From Anaerolineales bacterium (GTDB lineage: Bacteria > Chloroflexota > Anaerolineae > Anaerolineales > UBA11579): DNA of 64,000 nt. This document shows positions 1 to 8,306 of this stretch, piece after piece (position 1 is the stretch's first letter; the number at the start of each line of letters is the position of its first letter). The position numbers and the translations under genes were made by a program. The DNA lies in assembly GCA_019637755.1 (NCBI GenBank), contig JAHBVC010000001.1:834480-898479 (forward strand), in the 5' to 3' direction. The notes below the pieces were generated by a model. That model made no database searches and had not been told where the DNA came from. It worked only from the letters and a program-made list of their open reading frames with translations.

Positions 1-113
1 GCCTGGTCGCCCCGCACGCCAATGGTCAATGGGCACTGACCCCACAAGGGGTTGCCCTGGCCCAACGACAACAACAGGCGGCCAAGCCCGCCGAGGAGCG
101 CCGTCATGACTAG
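1..113 (+). CDS. Metal ABC transporter permease, C-terminal tail (partial, 5' end outside window)
   Basis: Read in the frame starting at base 3, the first 36 codons are open and end at a TAG at 111-113. The tail contains a short beta-wing-like stretch (NGQWALTPQGVALAQ) that closely resembles the last 30 residues of the next permease (NGSLHLTEAGRGLA). I infer that this is the end of a paralogous permease that also carries a C-terminal winged-helix domain, the two forming a heterodimeric membrane channel. Its stop overlaps the next start (ATG at 106) by 8 nt, which implies translational coupling. The membrane part lies outside the window, so the assignment rests on the tail and the arrangement only. 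Confidence 0.6.
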   Translation, partial: LVAPHANGQWALTPQGVALAQRQQQAAKPAEERRHD

Positions 114-1218
114 CGCCCAGATCGAAATTCAGCTAATCGGCATGGTTGTCGCCGCGGCCTGCGCACTGCCCGGGGTTTTCCTGGTGTTGCGCGGTATGGC
201 GATGATGAGCGATGCCATCAGCCACACGGTACTGCTGGGCATTGTGCTTAGCTTCTTTGTTTTAGATGATCTAGAGTCGCCCTGGTTGATCCTGGGTGCG
301 GCGGCGATGGGCTTGGTCACCGTGAGCCTGACTGAGCTGCTCAACCGCACCAAGCTGGTCAAGCATGATGCCGCCATTGGCCTGGTCTTCCCCGCGCTGT
401 TCAGCCTGGCCGTGATCCTGATCTCCCGCTTTGCGCGCGGTGTCCACCTGGATAATGACGCCGTGCTGCTCGGCGAGTTGGCTTTCGCACCGTTTGACCG
501 CTTGATGTTGTTTGGCACCCTGCTGCCGCGCTCGCTGGTGGTGATGGGGACTATCTTGCTGATCAATTTGGTGTTTATCACCGCGTTCTACAAAGAGCTC
601 AAGCTGGCCACCTTTGATGCCGGCTTGGCAGCGGCGCTGGGTTTCTCGCCGGCACTGATCCATTATGGCTTGATGGGGCTGGTGTCCTTCACCGCCGTCG
701 GGGCGTTTGACGCAGTGGGCTCAATTTTGGTGGTGGCCTTCATGGTGGCGCCCGCCGCCGGCGCCTACCTACTCACCGACAAGCTGAAGCGCATGTTGGC
801 CTACAGCGTGGCGCTGGGCGCGTTGGGTGCGCTGGGTGGCTACTGGATGGCCCATCTACTGGATGCCAATATTGCTGGCAGCATGGCGACCATCATCGGC
901 ATTCTGTTCCTGCTATGCCTGTTGTTTGCCCCGCAGCGTGGCCTGCTAGCCAGCAGTACGCGCCGCCGGCGCCAGCGCTGGGAGTTTGCCCAGACGATGC
1001 TTACCATCCACCTGCTGCACCACGAGGGTACGCCCGAGGCCAAGGTGGAAAACCGCCTCGACCATTTGCACGACCACTTACGCTGGGCCCCAGCCTTTGC
1101 GCACGGCGTAGTGCAACGCGCCGATGAACGCGGCCTGGTGCAGCTGGAAAATGGTAGCCTGCACCTTACCGAAGCCGGCCGCGGCCTGGCGCGTACAATG
1201 CTGGCGGATAGACGCTGA
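106..1218 (+). CDS. Metal (Mn/Zn/Fe) ABC transporter permease with C-terminal winged-helix tail
   Basis: A 370-residue multi-pass membrane protein of the ABC-3 (ZnuB/MntB/SitD) family. It forms the inner-membrane channel of a metal-ion importer with an ATPase and a binding protein encoded upstream, outside the window. The family look is clear from several hydrophobic helices, the early segment GVFLVLRGMAMMSDAISHTV and the late segment SILVVAFMVAPAAGAYLLT. After about residue 285 the membrane part ends and an 80-residue soluble domain follows; its end looks like the wing of a DtxR/MarR-type winged helix. I chose ATG 106 over an in-frame start at 52 because GAGGAG lies 7 nt upstream and the preceding gene ends just past it. 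Metal specificity cannot be read from the sequence. Confidence 0.85.
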   Translation: MTSAQIEIQLIGMVVAAACALPGVFLVLRGMAMMSDAISHTVLLGIVLSFFVLDDLESPWLILGAAAMGLVTVSLTELLNRTKLVKHDAAIGLVFPALFSLAVILISRFARGVHLDNDAVLLGELAFAPFDRLMLFGTLLPRSLVVMGTILLINLVFITAFYKELKLATFDAGLAAALGFSPALIHYGLMGLVSFTAVGAFDAVGSILVVAFMVAPAAGAYLLTDKLKRMLAYSVALGALGALGGYWMAHLLDANIAGSMATIIGILFLLCLLFAPQRGLLASSTRRRRQRWEFAQTMLTIHLLHHEGTPEAKVENRLDHLHDHLRWAPAFAHGVVQRADERGLVQLENGSLHLTEAGRGLARTMLADRR

Positions 1219-1220
1219 CT

Positions 1221-1254
1221 AAAAAAGACCGCTGCTTTTGCAGCGGTCTTTTTT
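1221..1254. terminator. Bidirectional intrinsic terminator between permease and metE
   Basis: A perfect 15-bp inverted repeat (AAAAAAGACCGCTGC) closes on a TTTT loop and is flanked by an A-run and a T-run. It can therefore end both the rightward permease transcript and the leftward metE transcript. It sits 3 nt after the permease stop and 2 nt from the metE stop. Confidence 0.92.
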
Positions 1255-1256
1255 TA

Positions 1257-3536
1257 TCAAGCACTCTTGCGCAAACTCTCGGCAGCCTGCACCATGCGCC
1301 GCAGCGAGGGCTCAACTTCTTTCCAGCCACGCGTTTTCAAGCCACAGTCGGGATTGACCCACAACTGGCTGGGTTGTAGTACGCCCAGAGCCTTGCGCAT
1401 CAGGTCTTCCATATCGGCTTGCGTGGGCACCAGCGGCGAGTGAATGTCGTACACGCCGGGGCCAATATCATTCGGATAGTGGTAGCGCTCGAACGCTTCC
1501 AGCAATTCCATCTTGGAACGCGAGGCTTCGATGGAGATGACATCTGCATCCATCTGGCCAATGGCCTCGATGATGTCGTTGAACTCCGAATAGCACATGT
1601 GCGTATGGATCTGGGTGTCATCCTTAACGCCCGCCGAGGAGAGCAAGAAACACTCCACCGCCCAGGCTAAGTAGGCATCCCAATCGGCACGGCGCAGCGG
1701 CAACCCTTCGCGGAAGGCAGGCTCGTCAATCTGGATGATGCGGATGCCATGCGCCTCCAGGTCTTGCACCTCATCCCGGATGGCGAGGGCGATCTGGCGG
1801 CAGGTATCGGCGCGCGGCTGATCATCACGTACAAACGACCACTCAAGGATGGTGACCGGGCCAGTGAGCATGCCTTTCATGTAGTGCTGGGTCAGCGATT
1901 GCGCATAGACTGCCCATTCCACTGTCATGGCATGGGGCCGCGAGACATCACCATAGATGATCGGTGGGCGCACGCCGCGCGAGCCGTAGCTCTGCACCCA
2001 GCCGTGCTGAGTGAAGGCAAAACCGCTGAGCTGTTCACCAAAGTATTCCACCATGTCGGTGCGCTCAAATTCGCCATGCACAAGCACATCGATGCCCAGT
2101 TCCTCCTGAAAGCGGATGGTGCGCTCGGTTTCCTCTTTCAGGAATTGGTTGTATTGCGCTTCGCTGATATCGCCCTTGCGGAAGGCGGCACGCTGGGCAC
2201 GCACCTCTTTGGTTTGCGGGAAGGAGCCAATCGTGGTGGTGGGGAACGGCGGCAGCGGGATGCTGAGCGCTTGCGCCTGCTTGCGCTGCGCATGCGGGCT
2301 GTGGCGGCGGGTCATGCTAGCATCCAGGGCCGCCATGCGCTGGCGCACGGCGGCATCATGCGTGCGTGCCGATTCGTGGCGGCTGCACAACGCGGCGCGG
2401 CTGGCCTCCAAGCCGGGGTTGGCTTTGCCATTGGCAACATCTTTGAGCACCGCCAGCTCATCGATCTTTTGGCGCGCGAAGGCCAGCCACGATTTGAGCT
2501 CCTCATCTAGCTGCGTCTCCAGAGCCAGGTCGTAGGGGCAAAACAGCAGCGAGCATGAGGGCGCAATTAGCACGTGCTCTGTGCCCAATTTGGCACTGGC
2601 TCGCTGCACGAAGCCGAGGGCAGCATCCAAATCAGCGCGCCACACGTTGCGCCCATCCAGCACACCTGCAGAGAGCAGCATCTTGGCCGGCAACGCCGCC
2701 AGCACCTCATCCAGCTGGCCGGGGGCACGCACCAGGTCTACATGCAGCCCGGCCACGGGCAAGCTGGCCGCCAGGGCCAGGTTGTCGCGCAAGTCACCAA
2801 AGTAGGTGGCCAGCATCAGTTTGGGGCCGGCGGCGCTGGCCAGGCGCTGGTAGGCGCTCTTGTAGGCCTCGCGTTGCGCCGGGGTGAGGTCCAGCACCAG
2901 GCAGGGCTCATCAATCTGCACCCAGTCGGCGCCGGCGGCGTGCAACTGGGCCAGCACTTCGGCATACACCGGCAGCACGGCGTGCAGCAGCTCCAGCGGA
3001 TCGAAGCCGGGGGTCAGGCTCTTGCCCAGCATCAGGAAGGTTACCGGGCCAATCAGCACCGGGCGGGTGCGGATACCCAGCGCCAACGCTTCTTCGAATT
3101 CATCCACCGCCTTGCTGGAGGCCAACTTGAACACCTGCCCGGCCGAGAACTCCGGCACGATGTAGTGGTAGTTGGTATCGAACCACTTGGTCATCTCCAT
3201 GGCGGGCACATTGCCAGCCGCGCCCTGCGAGCCGCGTGCCATGGCAAAGTAGGTCTCCAGGTCTACGCTGGCGCCCTGCCAGCCATAGCGCGGTGGCACG
3301 GCGCCCAGCATGACGGCTGTATCCAGCATCTGGTCATAGCTGGAGTAATCATTGGAGGGGATGAAATCCACCCCCGCGGCTTGCTGGGTCTGCCAGTTGG
3401 CAGCACGCAGTTCTTTGCCTACCTGCAAGAAATCAGCTTGGCTCAGTTTGCCTTTCCAATAGCTCTCCATCGCCTGCTTAAGTTCACGCTTGGCGCCAAA
3501 ACGCGGGTACCCCAAATTTGCTGTTCGAACTGCCAT
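1257..3536 (-). CDS. metE: 5-methyltetrahydropteroyltriglutamate--homocysteine methyltransferase (cobalamin-independent methionine synthase)
   Basis: A 759-residue protein, the usual MetE length. It transfers the methyl group of 5-methyl-tetrahydrofolate polyglutamate to homocysteine in the last step of methionine synthesis, without B12. The N-terminal repeat opens with the typical NLGYPRFGAKRELKQ. The C-terminal catalytic barrel has TTTIGSFPQT, HGEFERTDMVEYFGE, the segment IQIDEPAFREGLPLR and the zinc-ligand segment WVNPDCGLKTRGW. The start at 3536 rather than an upstream in-frame codon is supported by AAGGAG 6 nt before it and by family N-termini. It is monocistronic, closed by a terminator at its 3' end and led by a cobalamin riboswitch at its 5' end. 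Confidence 0.97.
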   Translation of the reverse strand: MAVRTANLGYPRFGAKRELKQAMESYWKGKLSQADFLQVGKELRAANWQTQQAAGVDFIPSNDYSSYDQMLDTAVMLGAVPPRYGWQGASVDLETYFAMARGSQGAAGNVPAMEMTKWFDTNYHYIVPEFSAGQVFKLASSKAVDEFEEALALGIRTRPVLIGPVTFLMLGKSLTPGFDPLELLHAVLPVYAEVLAQLHAAGADWVQIDEPCLVLDLTPAQREAYKSAYQRLASAAGPKLMLATYFGDLRDNLALAASLPVAGLHVDLVRAPGQLDEVLAALPAKMLLSAGVLDGRNVWRADLDAALGFVQRASAKLGTEHVLIAPSCSLLFCPYDLALETQLDEELKSWLAFARQKIDELAVLKDVANGKANPGLEASRAALCSRHESARTHDAAVRQRMAALDASMTRRHSPHAQRKQAQALSIPLPPFPTTTIGSFPQTKEVRAQRAAFRKGDISEAQYNQFLKEETERTIRFQEELGIDVLVHGEFERTDMVEYFGEQLSGFAFTQHGWVQSYGSRGVRPPIIYGDVSRPHAMTVEWAVYAQSLTQHYMKGMLTGPVTILEWSFVRDDQPRADTCRQIALAIRDEVQDLEAHGIRIIQIDEPAFREGLPLRRADWDAYLAWAVECFLLSSAGVKDDTQIHTHMCYSEFNDIIEAIGQMDADVISIEASRSKMELLEAFERYHYPNDIGPGVYDIHSPLVPTQADMEDLMRKALGVLQPSQLWVNPDCGLKTRGWKEVEPSLRRMVQAAESLRKSA

Positions 3537-3552
3537 GTCAGCTCCTTGGTAG

Positions 3553-3586
3553 AAACAAAAATCACCTAGCGTGCGCCAGGTGATTT
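3553..3586 (-). terminator. Intrinsic terminator in the metE leader (riboswitch expression platform)
   Basis: On the minus strand a 9-bp stem (AAATCACCT pairing with AGGTGATTT) is followed by a U-rich run. It lies between the cobalamin aptamer and the metE ribosome binding site, where a ligand-controlled terminator would be. I infer that B12 binding favours this hairpin and stops metE transcription. Confidence 0.8.
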
Positions 3587-3589
3587 GAA

Positions 3590-3715
3590 GCAAAGCCAAA
3601 GAGCCAGACGCGAGCCGGTGCGCGGGCCAGAGGCACATAACTGGGATCGGACTTTACCGTTGCGCGACAGTGCCGGACTTTCACCGGACTTCACCAGTTA
3701 ACCGCAATATGTAGC
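3590..3715 (-). promoter_or_regulatory. Cobalamin (AdoCbl-type) riboswitch upstream of metE
   Basis: The minus strand contains the conserved core of the cobalamin riboswitch: GGTGAAGTCCGGTGAAAGTC, then a CACTGTCGCGCAACGGTAA-like segment. The expected order is a G-rich entry, the GGTGAAA-TCC loop and the CGCAAC-GGTAA loop. A GTCTGGC...TTTGGC stretch sits where the B12-box partner is expected but is a poor match. The aptamer precedes a terminator and then metE. B12 repression of a B12-independent methionine synthase is an established riboswitch use. The ends of the aptamer are approximate. Confidence 0.85.
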
Positions 3716-3822
3716 TAGTGTAGAAAGTATAGCATGGCGCTAGCACTTTACACGTCCACACAAAGAAATTATCCAAGAAGCTTGCGGAAAATGAAAGCAG
3801 CTATAGTTTTTGACTGAGCTAA

Positions 3823-4785
3823 TCAGCTGATACTATTGTCATTTCTTCTTGGAGAATCTTCTTGCTCCTTTTTCATCAAGGATGAAAATCCCTTGAACCG
3901 GGGCCAGAACAAGTCTGGCGTCAACACTTCACCTGTTTCTCTTTCGACGCGTTCCGAGAAATTTCGCATTTGGCTTGCTAATTCACTAGACTTATTTTGC
4001 TCAACCTCAACATGAGTCCGACCCAAAACAGCTTCAGCCAGTTTTCGGCCCGGTATCATAAGCGAGAGGCCATAATGAGTAAATTTTCTATCAAGCACCT
4101 GATCTTCTTTAAAGAAACCTACCATTACCCCCACAAGAAATAGGCGCTCTTTATCTGGGAATTTTCTCTTGACGAAAACTGGCGATCCACTAACACCTGG
4201 ATAGGCCTGACATTCCACCAAGTAATACTCCGAATCGCCCAGCCACCTTTCAACTCCTGGCATCTTCTCCGAAGGCCTTAATGCAATTTTGCCAAATCGA
4301 GCTACAGGATAATTTCGATGGCTTCCTGTAAAGTTCTCGAACATGCCCACGTATACAACCTCATCACCCACGTCTAAGGGCCTCCAGTTAGCAAATTCAA
4401 AATGAACTTCGCCTAAAACCCAACCTGGAGCAAAAGTGGTTGCCTTAGTCTCCGCCTCATATTGAGAATCAGTAAAAGACGAGCCCTCTATTTTTAAAAT
4501 TGCAAGATCGACTAAGCCCTCATCCTCTGAATCAGGATACTGCCATTCCCAATCAGATTGAATCGGGACGTTATACACCCCTTTTGTATCACTTCTATTC
4601 ATCCTTATATACAAAGGGACATCATTGATTAAAGCTTCGCGTATTACATGTCTACATGTAACCACATAGACTGCCCCTTGCTCTTCCTCTCCATGAATAA
4701 AAAAGCAAGTTCCTATTGGCTTGTAATAGTTTTCCTCAAGCACTGAAACATAAGCTATAGAATCGAAAACCTGTGGAGGAATCAT
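3823..4785 (-). CDS. Trypsin-like (chymotrypsin-fold) serine protease-like protein
   Basis: A 320-residue protein with a full candidate catalytic triad in the right order: His46 in VVTCRHVI, Asp93 in VDLAILKIE and Ser199 in YPGVSGSPVF. This matches chymotrypsin-fold (S1/HtrA-like) proteases. There is no signal peptide, membrane helix or PDZ domain, so it is probably a cytoplasmic protease or protease-like module. The C-terminal 80 residues (from about 240) are charged and unassigned. It begins 18 nt after a small unknown gene and probably forms an operon with it. Base composition is visibly more AT-rich than neighbours (line 4441-4500 has 23 G/C in 60), which suggests acquisition. The substrate is unknown. 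Confidence 0.75.
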   Translation of the reverse strand: MIPPQVFDSIAYVSVLEENYYKPIGTCFFIHGEEEQGAVYVVTCRHVIREALINDVPLYIRMNRSDTKGVYNVPIQSDWEWQYPDSEDEGLVDLAILKIEGSSFTDSQYEAETKATTFAPGWVLGEVHFEFANWRPLDVGDEVVYVGMFENFTGSHRNYPVARFGKIALRPSEKMPGVERWLGDSEYYLVECQAYPGVSGSPVFVKRKFPDKERLFLVGVMVGFFKEDQVLDRKFTHYGLSLMIPGRKLAEAVLGRTHVEVEQNKSSELASQMRNFSERVERETGEVLTPDLFWPRFKGFSSLMKKEQEDSPRRNDNSIS

Positions 4786-4803
4786 TGCGAAAATGACTTT
4801 AAA

Positions 4804-5112
4804 CTAAACCAACTTTTGCATGGTAGTGATTAGCCATTGGATAAAACTAGCCTTCGCAGGCTCGTCGTCTGGAATCTCTTTCAAAATCCAACTAATGGCT
4901 GATACCGCTAGACGATGTTTTTTAGCCCTTTTATTTTTTGTCGTGGTCAATACTCGAATTGCTTCCGCAACCAATCGAATATCTTCGTATATTGGTTCTT
5001 GATAATTTAGATACTCTTGAAGGTAAATGCGCGCCGCCTTCGGTGCTCCTTTCTCGAGTATAGAATATTCTTGACTTCTAATTTTTTCCTCGCTCTTGTT
5101 TTGATTGTCCAA
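4804..5112 (-). CDS. Small hypothetical protein, first gene of a two-gene unit with the trypsin-like protease
   Basis: A 102-residue, mostly helical, charged protein that I do not recognise. It has a lysine/arginine-rich centre (TTTKNKRAKKHRLAV) and no membrane segment. The likely start is TTG at 5112, preceded by AAAGGGG seven bases upstream; the nearby ATG at 5119 is out of frame and gives only 13 codons. It is AT-rich like the protease gene 18 nt downstream and is probably co-transcribed with it. A partner or regulator role for the protease is only a guess from position. Confidence 0.55.
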   Translation of the reverse strand: MDNQNKSEEKIRSQEYSILEKGAPKAARIYLQEYLNYQEPIYEDIRLVAEAIRVLTTTKNKRAKKHRLAVSAISWILKEIPDDEPAKASFIQWLITTMQKLV

Positions 5113-5225
5113 TATTCATCCCCTTTCCACTTCTAAGCTGCAATAGGGTATCTAATCTTATTCTACAGTCACAATCAAAGACTCCCCAGAGAAAATGGAA
5201 ATGGTTCATGATGCATCTTAGAAGG

Positions 5226-5298
5226 TGCCCCCACGGGGAGTCGAACCCCGGTTTTGGCCTTGAGAGGGCCACGTCCTAGGCCACTAGACGATGAGGGC
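5226..5298 (-). tRNA. tRNA-Glu (anticodon CTC)
   Basis: On the minus strand a 73-nt cloverleaf can be drawn. The acceptor stem GCCCTCA pairs with TGGGGGC. The anticodon stem TGGCC/GGCCA encloses the loop CTCTCAA, giving anticodon CTC. The T arm is CCGGGG-TTCGACT-CCCCG. CCA is not encoded. It reads codon GAG. Confidence 0.96.
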
Positions 5299-5300
5299 TT

Positions 5301-5403
5301 GCGAACGGCGCAAATGTTCCTTGTAAAAAGGAGCCCTTGCGCCGTTCGCGTTGGAGTTGCTTGGTCTGCTGCGCATTCCTGCGCAACATCCAGAATACTC
5401 CAA
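5301..5403. repeat. Two abutting inverted repeats between tRNA-Glu and the DUF1295 gene
   Basis: The first element is a perfect 13-bp inverted repeat, GCGAACGGCGCAA at 5301-5313 and its complement at 5338-5350. Immediately adjoining is a nested hairpin: outer arms TTGGAGT (5351-5357) and ACTCCAA (5397-5403), with an inner TGCGCA-ttcc-TGCGCA at 5370-5385. Neither has a T-run, so these are not plain terminators. They fill the region between the tRNA promoter area and the DUF1295 stop. The function is unknown. Confidence 0.6.
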
Positions 5404-5450
5404 GGCCAGATTGAATCTGAGCCGAAATTTTACCAGTTATCTCTGTAAAA

Positions 5451-6254
5451 TCAGCTTGATTTTCGCGGCCAGGGGATGAAAGCAGGTGTGCGCTTCATGT
5501 AGGCCGTGTAGCCGGGCTTGCGGGCCGCGAGCGCACCGTCGAGCAGGTCTACGCCGGAGACGTAGCGCAGCAACCAGGTCATCACTACTGGGCTGAGCAG
5601 GCTGAGCACAGCCGCCAAGCCGAAGGCTAAGCCGCCGGCTGCGGCCAGCAACCAGAACGCCCACCACTGCACCGCATCACCAAAGTAGTTGGGATGGCGC
5701 GTCAAGCTCCATAGACCGCTATCCAACACTTTGCCTTTGTTGGCAGGGTCCGCTTTGAAGCGCTCGAGCTGCAGATCGCCCACGGCTTCAAAGTAGAAGC
5801 CCAGCAGCCACAACGCAGCGGCCAGCACATCCAACCAGCCCAGCGGGCGGGTGCCAAGCGCAGCGGCCAGCAGCGGCAAGCTGATGAGCCACATCAGCGC
5901 ACTTTGCAAAACGAACACCTTAAAGAAACTCACCCACCACCAGCTGGCGCCAGCTTGCTGGCGCATCTGCTGATAGCGGAAGTCTTCGCCTTTGCCCGCG
6001 TTGCGGCGGGCGATGTGCAGCATGAGCCGCAAGCCCCATACTGTGACCAACGCCAGCAGTAGGGCACGGCGTGCCGGCAAACCCTCCCCCGGTGTCAGCG
6101 CAACATACAGCCAGGCGGCGGTAACAAAGCCGCTGCCCCAGAAGATGTCTACGATGCTGGAGTCTTCAAGCCGCAAACTCAGCAGCCACCACAAGGTGAC
6201 CAAGGGCAGCAGGCAGATGCCGATAGTTAGAAAGGTGCTCCAGAAGAGGTCCAT
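5451..6254 (-). CDS. DUF1295 family membrane protein (steroid 5-alpha-reductase-like fold)
   Basis: A 267-residue integral membrane protein with about six hydrophobic helices. The C-terminal signature [20 protein letters not shown] is the RHPNYxGD motif shared by DUF1295 proteins, isoprenylcysteine methyltransferases and steroid 5-alpha-reductases. DUF1295 proteins are presumed to act on lipid or isoprenoid substrates; the substrate here is unknown. An upstream in-frame ATG at 6305 would make the N-terminus overlap the mutase promoter. I prefer ATG 6254, which has a -10-like TAAGAT 5 nt before it and gives the usual family length. It is divergent from the mutase gene. Confidence 0.82.
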   Translation of the reverse strand: MDLFWSTFLTIGICLLPLVTLWWLLSLRLEDSSIVDIFWGSGFVTAAWLYVALTPGEGLPARRALLLALVTVWGLRLMLHIARRNAGKGEDFRYQQMRQQAGASWWWVSFFKVFVLQSALMWLISLPLLAAALGTRPLGWLDVLAAALWLLGFYFEAVGDLQLERFKADPANKGKVLDSGLWSLTRHPNYFGDAVQWWAFWLLAAAGGLAFGLAAVLSLLSPVVMTWLLRYVSGVDLLDGALAARKPGYTAYMKRTPAFIPWPRKSS

Positions 6255-6293
6255 GCCCAATCTTACCGTGGCGGGGCCGGCAGGTGGGTACGC

Positions 6294-6321
6294 TATAATT
6301 TCCATATTCGCCCCCAGGAGG
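6294..6321 (+). promoter_or_regulatory. Promoter -10 box and Shine-Dalgarno of the mutase gene
   Basis: A perfect TATAAT lies at 6294-6299 and AGGAGG at 6316-6321, five bases before the GTG start at 6327. No convincing -35 is visible. The Shine-Dalgarno is what decides the GTG start. Confidence 0.7.
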
Positions 6322-6326
6322 CTGCT

Positions 6327-8006
6327 GTGTACGATCCCGAAAAGATGAAGCAACTGCGTGACCAGGTGGACAATTGGGAAGATAACACCCTGCAACAAGG
6401 CAGCAGCCGCTTACCTGAGCGCAAAAAACAGTTCCTCACCACGTCCTCTGAGCCCATCAACCGCATCTACACCCCATTAGATGTAGCCCACATCGATTAC
6501 GAGAAGGATTTGGGCATGCCGGGTGAGTATCCCTTCACACGCGGCGTGCACCCCACACTGCACCGCAGCAAACTGTGGACGATGCGTATGTTTGCCGGCT
6601 TTGGCTCGGCCGAGGAGACCAACAAGCGCTTCAAGTACCTGTTGGAGCAAGGCCAGACGGGGCTCTCGACCGCCTTCGACCTGGCGACGCTGATGGGCTA
6701 CGACACCGACCAACCTGAAGCCGAGGGCGAATTCGGCGTGTGCGGGGTGGCGGTTTCCTCCCTCAAGGATATGGAAATCTTGTTCGACGGCATCCCGCTC
6801 GACAAGGTTTCGACGAGCATGACGATTAACTCGCCGGCCTCCATTATTTGGGCGATGTACATCGCCGCAGCCGAGAAACAGGGCGTGCGCCCAGACCAGC
6901 TGCGCGGTACGCTGCAGAACGACATTTTGAAAGAATACATTGCCCAGAAGGAATACATCTTCCCGCCGGAGCCTTCGATGCGCTTGGTGACCGACACGGT
7001 GGAATACGCCGCGCAGCATTTGCCGCAGTGGAACCCCATCAGCATCTCCGGCTACCACATCCGCGAGGCGGGCAGCACGGCGGCGCAAGAGTTGGCTTTC
7101 ACGCTGGCGGATGGCTTGGAATACGTGCGCTGGGGCATCGCCCGTGGGCTGGACATCGACGATTTTGCGCCGCGGCTGAGCTTCTTCTTCAACGCGCACA
7201 ATGACTTCTTCGAAGAGATTGCCAAATACCGCGCCGCCCGCCGCATTTGGGCCCGCGAGATGCGCGAGACTTTTGGCGCCAAGAACCCGCGCAGCTGGCT
7301 GATGCGCTTTCACACGCAGACGGCGGGCGTCTCGCTGACCGCGCAACAACCTGAAAACAACGTGGTGCGCGTGGCCATCCAGGCGCTGGCCGCCGTGTTG
7401 GGCGGCACGCAGAGCCTGCACACCAACAGCATGGACGAGGCGCTGGCGCTGCCCAGCGAGCACGCCGTGAAGGTGGCGCTGCGCACGCAGCAGATCATTG
7501 CCGAGGAAAGCGGCGTGACCAACACCGTAGACCCGCTGGGTGGCAGCTTCTTTGTAGAGGCGATGACCGATCGTATGGAGCAGCAGGCGTTGGACTACTT
7601 CCGCCAGATCGAAGACCTGGGCGGGGTGCTGCCGGCCATCGAGCGCGGCTTCTTCCAAAGCGAGATTGCCGAAGCGGCCTACCAATACCAGCGCGAGATT
7701 GATTCCAACGAGCGCCTCATCGTAGGCGTGAACGCATATGCAGACCAGGGCGGCTACAACATCCCGATCCTGCAAATGGACCCTGAGGGCGAGCGCCGCC
7801 AGCTGGAACGCCTGCGCACGCTGCGCGCCGAGCGCGACCCCGGCGCGCTGGGCCAAGCGCTGGACCGCCTGCGCATCGCCTGCCAAGGCACCGAGAATAC
7901 GATGCCGTACCTGCTGGATGCGGTGCGCGCCTACGCCACCCTGGGCGAAATTATGAGCCTGATGAAGGTGGAGTTCGGTGTGTACGAGGAGAGTACGGAA
8001 ATCTAG
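6327..8006 (+). CDS. mcmA1: Methylmalonyl-CoA mutase, catalytic (alpha) subunit without B12 domain
   Basis: A 559-residue catalytic barrel of methylmalonyl-CoA mutase, which interconverts (R)-methylmalonyl-CoA and succinyl-CoA. The family is clear from [62 protein letters not shown] and NTVDPLGGS. It stops before the C-terminal cobalamin-binding domain of fused mutases, so it is the split type. The missing domain is encoded at 28533-28940, next to the MeaB chaperone gene. Start GTG 6327 is fixed by the Shine-Dalgarno. Related mutases (ethylmalonyl-CoA, isobutyryl-CoA) share the fold, so substrate identity is likely but not proven. Confidence 0.93.
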   Translation: MYDPEKMKQLRDQVDNWEDNTLQQGSSRLPERKKQFLTTSSEPINRIYTPLDVAHIDYEKDLGMPGEYPFTRGVHPTLHRSKLWTMRMFAGFGSAEETNKRFKYLLEQGQTGLSTAFDLATLMGYDTDQPEAEGEFGVCGVAVSSLKDMEILFDGIPLDKVSTSMTINSPASIIWAMYIAAAEKQGVRPDQLRGTLQNDILKEYIAQKEYIFPPEPSMRLVTDTVEYAAQHLPQWNPISISGYHIREAGSTAAQELAFTLADGLEYVRWGIARGLDIDDFAPRLSFFFNAHNDFFEEIAKYRAARRIWAREMRETFGAKNPRSWLMRFHTQTAGVSLTAQQPENNVVRVAIQALAAVLGGTQSLHTNSMDEALALPSEHAVKVALRTQQIIAEESGVTNTVDPLGGSFFVEAMTDRMEQQALDYFRQIEDLGGVLPAIERGFFQSEIAEAAYQYQREIDSNERLIVGVNAYADQGGYNIPILQMDPEGERRQLERLRTLRAERDPGALGQALDRLRIACQGTENTMPYLLDAVRAYATLGEIMSLMKVEFGVYEESTEI

Positions 8007-8063
8007 CGTGCCTTCGGCACGCTTTGGAGTTTCTGCTCGGCGCAAGCCGAGCAACGAAACTCC
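8006..8063. repeat. Tandem hairpins downstream of mcmA1; rest of the gap to 8306 otherwise empty
   Basis: The first hairpin, directly after the stop, has GCGTGCC (8006-8012) pairing with GGCACGC (8016-8022) across a TTC loop and is followed by only three Ts. The second is larger: GGAGTTTC-TGCTCGGC (8026-8041), a GCAA loop, then GCCGAGCA-ac-GAAACTCC (8046-8063). The first may act as a weak terminator. From 8064 to 8293 I see no gene, repeat or recognisable motif before the promoter of the next gene. Confidence 0.6.
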
Positions 8064-8293
8064 ACGCTGCGGGCAAGTTTTAATCATCATCATGGTTGGG
8101 GGCAGGCTGCTGACCGTTAAAAGTTCAAGGCACTTGACATAGTGTGGGCGGGAATGCGATGAAAGCCTGCAGATAGATTTCATACCAGGTTGATACTACG
8201 AACCTGTGGGTTTTGGTGTTCTTGGCGTCCGCTGTCAAGCTTCTACTCAACATAAACACATACTGTGGCTGCACTTAGATAGAGTCTGAGAGT

Positions 8294-8299
8294 TATACT
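8294..8299 (+). promoter_or_regulatory. -10 box of the restriction-modification-like operon
   Basis: TATACT lies 7 nt before the ATG at 8307, with no Shine-Dalgarno in between, consistent with a leaderless transcript. No clear -35 or controller-protein box is seen. Confidence 0.5.
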
Positions 8300-8306
8300 G
8301 AATCCG

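Noticed and set aside
3590-3715. SAM or methionine-type riboswitch as the metE leader element
   Set aside because: The conserved GGTGAAGTCC/GGTGAAAGTC and CGCAAC-GGTAA pieces are those of the cobalamin aptamer; SAM-I box sequences are not present.
5078-5272. 64-codon frame on the minus strand across tRNA-Glu
   Set aside because: It overlaps the tRNA gene and the start of the small hypothetical gene; no initiation signal.
3720-5300. Integrated element with duplicated tRNA-Glu 3' end
   Set aside because: No copy of the tRNA T-arm/acceptor sequence was found near 3720-3830, and there is no integrase gene.
6477-8183. 568-codon open frame on the minus strand opposite mcmA1
   Set aside because: Shadow of the mutase gene; no domain and His/Arg/Ala-rich.
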